From JAJRXR01 sp041402005 (lineage in GTDB: Bacteria; Planctomycetota; Phycisphaerae; Phycisphaerales; UBA1924): a stretch of 64,000 nt of DNA. Positions 35,131 through 42,487 of the stretch are shown piece after piece. Numbering within the stretch: position 1 is the stretch's first letter; every line of letters starts with the position of its first letter. Below the pieces are notes generated by a model. The model searched no databases and was not told the origin of the DNA. It was given only the letters and a program-made list of their open reading frames with translations. The translations under genes were made by a program, and so were the position numbers. The stretch is taken from the NCBI GenBank assembly GCA_041402005.1, contig JAWKTB010000006.1, positions 186,001 to 250,000 of the forward strand. The letters run 5' to 3'.

Positions 35131-36085
35131 GTTGTTCCTCGTGTGTTGGCAGTCAAAGTGGGGCGTCGTTTCGGCCTTTCGTCCGGGCACGACACCCAAG
35201 AGCCCCAATGCGACAACCTCGTTCACAACCTTCTTCCGCCCGTTCTTCTGCAGTGTCCGGGGCGGCAACCTTCAGCCGCATCAAGCAACCGACCACCTGC
35301 ATGTGACCGGAAGCCACACGGCTCCAACCTTCGCGAGATTCCCGGCTTCACCCTTCGGTGTGCTCGGCTTCATCCCGCTGATCCAGATTCCATGTATTGC
35401 TGTTGCACAATTCATGGACGTTGCGGTGCAACAGAGGCCATCGCCCCTCGCACCGCCCTTGCAGAACACCTCCGGCCGAGCGGGCGGGAGCATCGTCCCC
35501 GATGCCCCACGCCCGCTCGCCGACCGCTTGGAAACCGCCCACCACACCTTCCGGTGCGATGAGCCGGTGTCCGCACACAAATCCACGCGTCGCCGCTTTC
35601 GTCCTCGCTGACACCATCCGCTCCGGGCACCACCCCGTCGCGTTGCGATGATTCATCGAACGGGCCGCCACTGCCTTGCAGCGGTCACCGCTCGGACTCG
35701 GCCAGGCCGAATCCGACTGTCTACTTGCGGCACACTCCCGGTCTCAGGCGTTTGAATCACCGGGTGGACCTCGTTCCGAAGAACGCACCCGGCACCGGAT
35801 CATCATTCCGGAAGCCCGAGACCATCCCCTGTTAGCCATGCTCATCACCGAGACGGTCACGTCGCTCGGCCCTCTGTCGTCCGCACCGGGATTCCTCCCA
35901 GAACGGTGTTTGCTCGCGGGCGTCAGCACGCGAGATTTCAGCCAGCAGAACCCAGAAGCTCTGGCTTACCCATCGACAGACGGCTTTGTTTCGCTGTTCG
36001 GCACCGTCTCCGTCTCGATTCACCGCCAAGCCCTCGCGGGCCTCTCATGGTTGAGCTATTCGTCGCCGGTTGTTTCGACCGGTCG

Positions 36086-36106
36086 CCGGGTGTTGTCATC
36101 ACCCGG
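36086..36106. repeat. Hairpin CCGGGTG/CACCCGG
   Basis: Perfect 7-bp stem with a 7-base loop (TTGTCAT), within the gene-free stretch. Confidence 0.45.
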
Positions 36107-36258
36107 TCGCCCGCATCACTGCGGACGAACTCCCCACGGCGGCTCGGGTTGAACGAGGTGCCCATCCATACAGGACGGCACCCCCGATCCCCCCGAGACG
36201 GATTACGCGACGCTTGGGGCGAACCCCGCACGCCGCTTCACCGCTTCAAGCATGACGG

Positions 36259-36285
36259 CTCGTGTCCGTGTTTCACGGACACGAG
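36259..36285. repeat. Perfect 12-bp-stem hairpin in the gene-free stretch
   Basis: CTCGTGTCCGTG is followed after TTT by its exact reverse complement CACGGACACGAG. It is the strongest palindrome of the gene-free stretch. There is no U run after it, so a protein site, small-RNA hairpin or element end is as likely as a terminator. Confidence 0.6.
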
Positions 36286-36576
36286 TCTGTCCAGGTCGCC
36301 CCGGCTCCGCTGATGTTGGAGGGGGGACGTGTCATCGGATAGAAGCTGCGGATTGTTCTCGGGGATGGACCGTCGAGTGTTTACTCGCAGCAGCCTCCGT
36401 CGAACCGGACAAGCATGTCTCCACGCATCCGGCTCTACGCGTCTCCGACTGCCACAAATCTGTGGGCGGGGTGATGAGTCCCGCTCCCTTCGCCCGGCTG
36501 GTGAGGCCGAACTCCCGGGGGTCGGAGTCTGTGTGCGGCCGCCGAGGCGGCTGGTGGCCGACTCGGGTGTTGCACA

Positions 36577-36599
36577 AACACTGTTTGATAACCAGTGTT
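36577..36599. repeat. Hairpin AACACTG/CAGTGTT
   Basis: Perfect 7-bp stem with a 9-base loop, 58 bases beyond the end of the DUF6527 gene, which runs leftward toward it. It may help end that transcript. Confidence 0.4.
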
Positions 36600-36656
36600 C
36601 GATGCGAAGGTAGCGCAATCCCGCCTCCAACTCAACCCCGTGGCCGGGACAACGGG

Positions 36657-37109
36657 CTACTCACCGAAGAGCCAACGCCGTAGTCTGCTCCAGATGCTTC
36701 CCTGTGACGCTCGGCGTCGATTCGCTCGATAACCGGATGGTGAGTCAGGTCGCTCGTCAGGCTTTGCGGCGTAGTGTGCCACCTTGTTTCGACGATCGGC
36801 TGCACGAGCCCTGTCGATCTGCTCCTCGGTCCATTCACCAGCCCATGTCACCCGATTCCGCTTCAACCAGTAGTGCGACCTGCACTTCAGACTCCAGTTT
36901 CCGATTGACGGGTGAAGCGACACGGTTTCGCCATCGAAGGTCAGTTGCCAATCAGATGGGGTCAGCGGAGTGACGACCTCGTGGCCACATCCGCAGCAGC
37001 ACTTGTGGACCACCGTCGCGTAGGTCACCGACACGTAGAGAACGCCATCGGCTACATCCGCCGGTATGCTCTCGATGAATTCATGCCGCATCCGGATCGG
37101 CTGGCGCAT
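36657..37109 (-). CDS. DUF6527 protein of a bacterial ubiquitin-like operon
   Basis: A 150-residue protein. The front half has a Cys cluster HKCCCGCGHE, with further Cys and His in LKCRSHYW, suggesting a zinc site. It has the block SIGNWSLKCRSHYWL, and a basic tail of low complexity ends it. This matches the DUF6527 family, which recurs beside ThiF/E1 and ubiquitin-like genes; its biochemical role is not established to my knowledge. The ATG at 37109 has GAGGAA six bases upstream and lies inside the E1 gene's end. It is the last gene of a three-gene leftward operon. Confidence 0.8.
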   Translation of the reverse strand: MRQPIRMRHEFIESIPADVADGVLYVSVTYATVVHKCCCGCGHEVVTPLTPSDWQLTFDGETVSLHPSIGNWSLKCRSHYWLKRNRVTWAGEWTEEQIDRARAADRRNKVAHYAAKPDERPDSPSGYRANRRRASQGSIWSRLRRWLFGE

Positions 37110-38286
37110 TGGTTTCCTCGTTGTGCAAGCAGTTGCCATCGATCACGTAGAGGCAGTGATGTTCCTCTTCCAGATCGGCGTAGAACCCGACCATTTTCTT
37201 CCATCGAATCACGGCCAGTGACGCGCATAGCGCATTCAGCTCGGCGATCTGGATGTTCGTCACGTAGAGGTTGTCGCCACCAATGTCTCCTCTCGGCACA
37301 ACCTTTGACACATGGCTCGATTTCTCCACAGATGAGGCAGTCACTCGCAGTTGCCCCCGGATTCGGTCGTCATCATTCGTCACACCAATTCCCGAATCGA
37401 CGAACGGCACCCCCTGCCGGATCAGGGCATCCATCACGACACCCTTGGCGCCCCCATTGTCTAGGCACAGGAACACGAAATCGATGCCCTCCAGGTGGTG
37501 CAGATTCTCCTCGCCGATGTACTCGGGGATGGCCACGATGTTGCGGCGCATGGCGGAGTAGCGGTGACGCAGGTACTCAACCTTGTACATCCCGGCGCGA
37601 AGATCGTCGAGCGAAGCCGCACCGGGACACCGAAAGGCATTGTGAGAATGGAAGCGATCGCCATCGATGAGCCGAATCTCGGCTACATGTGTCTTCGAGA
37701 CCAGATCCAGCACGTAGGAGCCAGTCCCACCAAGACCTACCACGGCGATTCGATGGCCAGCCAGTTTCCGGCTCACCGCCGTGATGTCTGCCCGACTTGA
37801 CGCCGTGTCGAGGTACTCGAACACACCGTTGTCGTCCTCCGTGCAGATCACCGGCGCGAACGTCCTTGCGGAAGCCTCGGGCTGGATCCTCTGAGCGTAG
37901 CGAGCCAGAATTCCCGCGTACTCGGAGATCTTGTGGTGGTAGTCAAGGTAGCCACCCGGGGGCTTTGCCGAGAACTTGTGAGACACCACGAGTCCAGGCA
38001 CGACTTCTGAGCGCTGGCTTGAGTGGTAGATCTGCTGAAGAGGTCCACCCCGTTCATCGCAGGGCTGTTCTCCGGCGAACATCACGGTGTGGTCGTTGAC
38101 CGGGTTGACGGCTTTGTCCCCAGCCATCTCAAGCGTCGACACCAGCACCCCGCGTTTGATCTGTCGATTGCTGTCGACATACGGGATCGACGAGACCAGC
38201 AGGTATCCGCTCTTGACCTCGACCTCGTAGCCTTCGTCGCGTAGCCGTTTCAGGTCTGCGTTACGACTTATCGGTGAACGAGACAT
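37081..38286 (-). CDS. E1-like ThiF-family adenylyltransferase with DUF6791-type N-terminal domain
   Basis: The 401-residue protein has an N-terminal domain (about 1-170: GYEVEVKSGYLLVSSIPYV, HTVMFAGEQP, FSAKPPGGYLDYHHKI) of the DUF6791 type. The Rossmann adenylation domain follows with GLGGTGS at 184-190, IRLIDGDRFHSHNAFR and FLCLDNGGAK. E1 enzymes adenylate the C-terminus of a ubiquitin-like protein. No CxxC zinc knuckle is present, and the catalytic Cys cannot be chosen with confidence (candidates lie in FRCPG, FLCLD and HHCLY). It overlaps the Ubl gene by 26 bases and the DUF6527 gene by 29. Confidence 0.88.
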   Translation of the reverse strand: MSRSPISRNADLKRLRDEGYEVEVKSGYLLVSSIPYVDSNRQIKRGVLVSTLEMAGDKAVNPVNDHTVMFAGEQPCDERGGPLQQIYHSSQRSEVVPGLVVSHKFSAKPPGGYLDYHHKISEYAGILARYAQRIQPEASARTFAPVICTEDDNGVFEYLDTASSRADITAVSRKLAGHRIAVVGLGGTGSYVLDLVSKTHVAEIRLIDGDRFHSHNAFRCPGAASLDDLRAGMYKVEYLRHRYSAMRRNIVAIPEYIGEENLHHLEGIDFVFLCLDNGGAKGVVMDALIRQGVPFVDSGIGVTNDDDRIRGQLRVTASSVEKSSHVSKVVPRGDIGGDNLYVTNIQIAELNALCASLAVIRWKKMVGFYADLEEEHHCLYVIDGNCLHNEETNAPADPDAA

Positions 38287-38521
38287 TGAAGATCATGCCT
38301 TTCTTGACCCGGACGCACTCGCCTTCATCGAGCGTGCCCTCCGGCTTGTTCCCGTGGCCACGGCGGTAGGTGATGGAGAAGCAGATGAATTCGCCGGTAG
38401 GAACCGGATCGAATGCGAGTGCCAGAAGCTCGTCGTAGCACAGCTCCCCTGAATCTACGACCTTCTCCCGGCCGTTCACGATGATCGTCAGCTCTTTTCT
38501 GGTTTTCGTCGCTTCGGACAT
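38261..38521 (-). CDS. Multiubiquitin-domain ubiquitin-like protein (single domain)
   Basis: The 86-residue protein has one beta-grasp domain of the multiubiquitin type. It has the opening KELTIIVNGREKVVDSGELCYDEL, the middle FICFSITYRRGHGNKPEGTL and the end VKKGMIFNVSFTDKS. Family members usually carry several such domains in tandem; this one carries a single copy and ends in Lys-Ser without Gly-Gly. It is the first gene of the leftward operon, with GGGAG before its ATG, and would be the modifier activated by the E1 it overlaps. Confidence 0.85.
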   Translation of the reverse strand: MSEATKTRKELTIIVNGREKVVDSGELCYDELLALAFDPVPTGEFICFSITYRRGHGNKPEGTLDEGECVRVKKGMIFNVSFTDKS

Positions 38522-38774
38522 GTCGAGACTCCCTTCGTCGTTGTCGATGTGATGGTCCCTACCCCCTCTTGCCGACCATGCGGCCCGGTTTGCCACCGAT
38601 CTTCTGAATTCGATTCGAACTTGTGCTTTGCGGCATGTCGTTGCCAGTCGCTCACGCTTGATGAGATCCGTGGCCTCGGGCAAGAAGATGACAGTCGTGT
38701 GGCAAACCGGCCGGAGTTGCCGGCAAATACCAGATAGGATGCATCCCGCCGAGAGCGGCACGAGGCCGGCCCCA

Positions 38775-39386
38775 ATGGACACGATTCCGGACCTGTCAGG
38801 TGACGAGTGGAGCGAGCTCACCGAGCGACTGTCGCTCTATGCGACCCGCAAGATGAGCAAGCTATTCTGGCGCGGAGTCCCGGCGCGGCGCGGTGGGCAT
38901 GCGCCGGGAGGTATCGAACCCCAGGACCTGGCCTCGGAGGCCATCGTGTCTGTCATCGACGGCTCACGCGAGTGGGATCCGGCTGCTCACCCTGACTTCA
39001 GGCGATTCCTGGAGGGAGTGATTGACAGCAAGGTCAACCATTTGGCGGAGTCCGCCGACAACCGGATGACACGGAGAGAACCAGTGACGACCGACGGGCA
39101 GATCAAGGAGTTGAAGACCACTAGACGCAACTTCGAATCCGACCCGGCCGACCTCTGTTGTGAGTGCGACGCGGCCGACTCCTTCCGACAGTTCGTCGAG
39201 AAGGAGATCGCCGGCGATGATCAACTCGAACAGGTCTTCGAGTGTCTTGCGGCCGGCATCATCCGGCCGCGGGAGATTGCGGAACTGCTCGAATGTGAGG
39301 TCACCGTCATCAACAATATCCAGAAGCGATTGCGCCGTCGCGTTGACAAGGCCATGCGGCGGCATGCGGGGAGGAGCACACAATGA
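38775..39386 (+). CDS. Sigma-70-like factor divergent from the ubiquitin-like operon
   Basis: A 203-residue protein. A region 2-like part (IEPQDLASEAIVSVIDGSRE, FRRFLEGVIDSKVNHL) is followed after a spacer by a C-terminal helix-turn-helix (IRPREIAELLECEVTVINNI) as in sigma region 4. It is distant from standard ECF factors. The ATG at 38775 has GAGG ten bases upstream; an ATG at 38739 is the alternative. It shares a 253-base divergent promoter region with the Ubl gene and is coupled by ATGA to the next gene. It may direct transcription of the divergent operon. Confidence 0.7.
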   Translation: MDTIPDLSGDEWSELTERLSLYATRKMSKLFWRGVPARRGGHAPGGIEPQDLASEAIVSVIDGSREWDPAAHPDFRRFLEGVIDSKVNHLAESADNRMTRREPVTTDGQIKELKTTRRNFESDPADLCCECDAADSFRQFVEKEIAGDDQLEQVFECLAAGIIRPREIAELLECEVTVINNIQKRLRRRVDKAMRRHAGRSTQ

Positions 39387-39823
39387 ACCACCCGCGACGC
39401 GATGATGATCAGACTTGGGATCGCTTTTTCGACTTCGTGTCTGAATCCGAAGATCAACTCACGCGAGACGAGGTCAGGTCAGAACTCAAGAAGTTCGGTG
39501 TTGATGCGGCACCCGCTATCGCATCGGTGAAGGCAGCAGTGGAAGCCCGGCGAGCCCAGGCGAGACTGGCAACTGCCAAGCAGCAGAGAGCAGCTATGAC
39601 CGCAAAGCTGTTCGGTGTTGTGTCTCATTCGGCGGAGCAGGTTCGCACAAGCATCCGCAGCTTCATAGAGGAGCGATTTCAGGGCTCTGGGCAAGCGGCT
39701 TACTTCCGTAAACTCGATGAGGCCGCATCTGATGAAGACCTTCAGAGCTTGATGGACGACCTTGCCCGCCTTGACGCGCTGACCCAGGCGAATAAACCAG
39801 ACGATGCCGACGCAACCGAATGA
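39383..39823 (+). CDS. Helical hypothetical protein between sigma factor and ImmA/IrrE gene
   Basis: A 146-residue, highly charged, all-helical protein. A probable coiled coil covers about 45-75 (AAVEARRAQARLATAKQQRAA) and the tail is acidic. It overlaps the sigma-like gene by ATGA and the ImmA/IrrE gene by 20 bases. Tight coupling on both sides suggests a stoichiometric partner, such as an anti-sigma factor or inhibitor cut by the protease encoded next. This is inference from place only. Confidence 0.6.
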   Translation: MNHPRRDDDQTWDRFFDFVSESEDQLTRDEVRSELKKFGVDAAPAIASVKAAVEARRAQARLATAKQQRAAMTAKLFGVVSHSAEQVRTSIRSFIEERFQGSGQAAYFRKLDEAASDEDLQSLMDDLARLDALTQANKPDDADATE

Positions 39824-40583
39824 ACATCTTGCGCGAGCCGAGGCGAGGCGTCTGTGGAAGACGTACGGCTTTATGAATCCGCAGGACCTCGTCCTCGAGG
39901 ATCTTGCCTATGCCAATGGCATCGTCGTCATGGAGAGCCGTCTCGACGGTGCCGAAGCCAGACTGATACGGAACGACACCAATGGCATCATCAGGGTAAA
40001 TCAGGAGATCACTCAGCTTGGCCGGAAGCGGTTCGCCGTCGCTCACGAGATCGGCCATTGGTTCCTGCATGCTCGGGTGTCTCAGGTTCTCGCTTGTACG
40101 GCGGAGGACATGGTTGCCAAATACAAATCGAGCTCGCCCGAGATTGAGGCGAACTACTTCGCGTCCGAGCTACTCATGCCGAGCGCGTTGTTCCGGGACC
40201 GCATTCGGGCACAGGAACCATCTCTTTATCTGATTGAGCAGCTTGCGTCGGAGTTCGCGACCAGCCTCACGGCGGCGGCCGTTCGATATGTCGAGCTCCG
40301 CGACGACTACTGCGCCGTCGTGTTCTCCGAAGGTGGCAAGATCCGTTGGTGGAGGCTGAGCGATTCGTTCGGGCGCGACGCCTGGATCGAATCGGGGTCC
40401 GCGCTGTCGAAGTTGACGGTCGCTCGATCGTTGTACGAGGGCGGAACTGCCGGCACGCAGCCACAAGAAGTGGACATCGACGCGTGGATGTCAACCCGTG
40501 ACCTTGACTGCGACTCGATCATGGAGCACTCGATGGTCCTCGGCCGCACGGGTCAGACGATGAGTCTTCTCTGGTTGCCGTAG
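39804..40583 (+). CDS. ImmA/IrrE-family zinc metallo-endopeptidase
   Basis: The 259-residue protein has the zinc motif HEIGHW (His81, Glu82, His85) in RFAVAHEIGHWFLH. The third-ligand helix is EIEANYFASELLMP, followed by FATSLTAAAVRYVEL, which is typical of the family. ImmA/IrrE proteins cut or release repressors in mobile elements and stress responses. It is the third gene of the sigma-like operon, so the natural target is the sigma-like or helical protein, or a repressor elsewhere on the island. Length is normal. The C-terminal 100 residues are less conserved. Confidence 0.88.
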   Translation: MPTQPNEHLARAEARRLWKTYGFMNPQDLVLEDLAYANGIVVMESRLDGAEARLIRNDTNGIIRVNQEITQLGRKRFAVAHEIGHWFLHARVSQVLACTAEDMVAKYKSSSPEIEANYFASELLMPSALFRDRIRAQEPSLYLIEQLASEFATSLTAAAVRYVELRDDYCAVVFSEGGKIRWWRLSDSFGRDAWIESGSALSKLTVARSLYEGGTAGTQPQEVDIDAWMSTRDLDCDSIMEHSMVLGRTGQTMSLLWLP

Positions 40584-40683
40584 TTGCCAACTGGCGGACC
40601 GGCTCCCCCTACGCGCGAGCCCGATACCGAACAAAAACCTGTTTAACGGTTGGCCTTCGGGTGCAAAAAGCGGCCTGAATCGA

Positions 40684-40739
40684 TCACAATATGTGGTGAC
40701 CAAAGGCCATATTGGCGATATAGTCACAACAAATGGTGA
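40684..40739 (+). promoter_or_regulatory. Twin palindromic operators and promoter of hipBA
   Basis: Two 16-base palindromes of form TCAC-N8-GTGA lie at 40684-40699 and 40724-40739, exactly 40 bases apart (about four helical turns). The spacing of half sites equals that of known HipB operators (N8), with different half sites. A promoter fits between: GTGACC at 40696-40701 and TATAGT at 40720-40725, each touching an operator. The second operator ends three bases before the start codon. Confidence 0.65.
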
Positions 40740-40742
40740 TTC

Positions 40743-41186
40743 ATGGCTGACTATGACCGAATGACTGACGAGGGCATCCTGGAGCAGCTCGGCGAGCGAC
40801 TGAGCCGCTATCGCCTCAACCGGAACGTGACCCAGGCCGACCTGGCGACCGAGGCCGGCGTCCACAAGAACACCGTGTTCCGGCTGGAGGCGGGGGAGTC
40901 CACCCAGACGAAGAACCTCGTCCGTGTTCTGCGGGCCCTCGGTCTGCTCGCACGGCTGGACACCCTGATCCCGACGCCCGTTCCCAGCCCGCTCAAGCAA
41001 CTCGAAGCGCTGGATCGCCAGCGCAAGCGAGCCGTGTCCAGATCGGACCAGGAACCGGAATCTGAACCGGCCGGCTGGACGTGGGGCGATGATGATCACG
41101 ATCACGAACATGCCGACGAACCCGATCATGATCACGACAATGAGCAGCAGGACGATGATGATCACGATCATGGGGGTCGCCCATGA
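40743..41186 (+). CDS. hipB: HipB-like antitoxin repressor with His/Asp-rich tail
   Basis: The 147-residue protein has an XRE-type helix-turn-helix at about 20-65 (LSRYRLNRNVTQADLATEAGVHKNTVFRLE written in parts: RNVTQADLATEAGV, HKNTVFRLE). The last 37 residues are almost only Asp, His and Glu with a few Gly and Pro, a potential metal-binding or disordered tail. HipB neutralises the HipA kinase and represses its own operon. No Shine-Dalgarno is visible. It is coupled to hipA by ATGA. The antitoxin identity rests on the neighbour and the HTH. Confidence 0.85.
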   Translation: MADYDRMTDEGILEQLGERLSRYRLNRNVTQADLATEAGVHKNTVFRLEAGESTQTKNLVRVLRALGLLARLDTLIPTPVPSPLKQLEALDRQRKRAVSRSDQEPESEPAGWTWGDDDHDHEHADEPDHDHDNEQQDDDDHDHGGRP

Positions 41187-42487
41187 CGGTCGCCGAAGTG
41201 CGCCTCTGGGGTCGCACCATCGCCGCTGTATCTGTTGACGGGCCGGGTGGCGTCGCCGCGTTCGAGTACACGCCCGAGTTCCGACGCAGCGGCATCGAGG
41301 TCGCACCGCTCCAGATGCCCCTCTCGGACGAGGTGTACAGCTTCCCTCAGTTGCCGAGAGGCACGTTCTACGGGTTGCCCGGCATGCTTGCGGACGCCCT
41401 GCCGGACAAGTTCGGCAACGCGGTCATCAACCAGTGGCTGGACGCACAGGGGCGACTGCCGGACGAGATCGACGCGGTCGAGCGGTTGTGCTACACGGGA
41501 TCGCGTGGCATGGGAGCGCTGGAGTTCCGGCCGGCCACCGGACCACACGCGACCGAGTCCACCTTGGTCCATGTCGATGCGCTCGTCGAGCTGGCTTCCG
41601 AGGTCCTTCAGCAACGCGAGGCATTGACGACCACCATTGGTCAGGACCGTGAGGAGGCGCTCCGAGAGATCCTCCGAGTCGGCGCCTCGGCGGGCGGTGC
41701 CCGAGCCAAGGCCGTCATCGCCTGGAACCCTGAAACCAACGAGGTTCGCTCGGGTCAGGTGCAGGCACCGCCGGGGTTCGAGTACTGGCTGCTCAAGTTC
41801 GACGGTGTCCGGAACAACAAGGACAGGGACCTCGCCGACCCGCAGGGGTACGGAGCCGTCGAGTATGCCTACTCGCTCATGGCCAGGGCCGCGGGCGTCA
41901 ACATGACCAAGTGTCGTATCTTCGAGGAGAACGGCCGTCGCCACTTCATGACCAAACGGTTCGATCGGCTCGACGGCGGAGAGAAGCTCCACATGCAGTC
42001 GTTCGGCGCGATTGCCCACTTCGATTTCAACAACGCAGACGCGTACTCGTACGAACAGGCCATCGCCGTCATGCGCCGCCTTCAGCTTCCGATGCAGGAC
42101 ATCGAGGAGCAGTTCAGGCGGATGGCCTTCAACGTCGTCGCCCGCAACCAGGACGACCACGTCAAGAACATCGCATTCCTGATGGACAAGCGGGGCGGGT
42201 GGTCGCTGTCTCCGGCCTACGACGTCATGTACTGCTACAACCCAAGCGGCAAGTGGACGAGCCGTCACCAGATGAGCCTGAACGGCAAGCGGGACGGATT
42301 TGACCGGGAGGACTTTCGCGCCGTGGAGCGAACCGCGTCGATGAAAAGAGGCCGGGCTGACGAGATTCTCGACGAGGTGTGCGGAGCGGTGTCACGCTGG
42401 CGCGAGTTCGCCGAACAGGCCGGCGTCGAACCGGTGCTTTCCGACGAAGTGGAGCGCAACCATCGCACGGGGCTGGCATCGACCTAG
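41183..42487 (+). CDS. hipA: HipA-family Ser/Thr kinase toxin
   Basis: The 434-residue protein has the HipA N-terminal domain (GVAAFEYTPEF, PLSDEVYSF, LPGMLADALPDKFGN). The kinase-like core follows with GASAGGARAKAVIAW, YWLLKFDGV, RHFMTKRFDR, the catalytic NQDDHVKNI (Asp324/Asp325) and LSPAYDVMY. HipA kinases phosphorylate tRNA synthetases or other targets and stall growth; the target here is unknown. All core residues are present. Its stop TAG overlaps the integrase stop on the other strand in a shared CTAG. Confidence 0.92.
   Translation: MTVAEVRLWGRTIAAVSVDGPGGVAAFEYTPEFRRSGIEVAPLQMPLSDEVYSFPQLPRGTFYGLPGMLADALPDKFGNAVINQWLDAQGRLPDEIDAVERLCYTGSRGMGALEFRPATGPHATESTLVHVDALVELASEVLQQREALTTTIGQDREEALREILRVGASAGGARAKAVIAWNPETNEVRSGQVQAPPGFEYWLLKFDGVRNNKDRDLADPQGYGAVEYAYSLMARAAGVNMTKCRIFEENGRRHFMTKRFDRLDGGEKLHMQSFGAIAHFDFNNADAYSYEQAIAVMRRLQLPMQDIEEQFRRMAFNVVARNQDDHVKNIAFLMDKRGGWSLSPAYDVMYCYNPSGKWTSRHQMSLNGKRDGFDREDFRAVERTASMKRGRADEILDEVCGAVSRWREFAEQAGVEPVLSDEVERNHRTGLAST

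Larger units (their letters stand above)
35131..36656. other. 1.5-kb stretch without a convincing gene
   Basis: Short frames exist on both strands but none has a good ribosome site, a conserved-looking sequence or biased codon use. The stretch contains three clear hairpins (36086-36106, 36259-36285 and 36577-36599). It lies between the orphan gene and the ubiquitin-like operon and could be decayed mobile DNA, a non-coding RNA locus, or both. Confidence 0.45.

Noticed and set aside
35676..36152. A 158-codon plus-strand frame in the gene-free stretch
   Set aside because: No ribosome site, no domain, atypical Ser/Pro-rich composition and overlapping frames of similar size on both strands.
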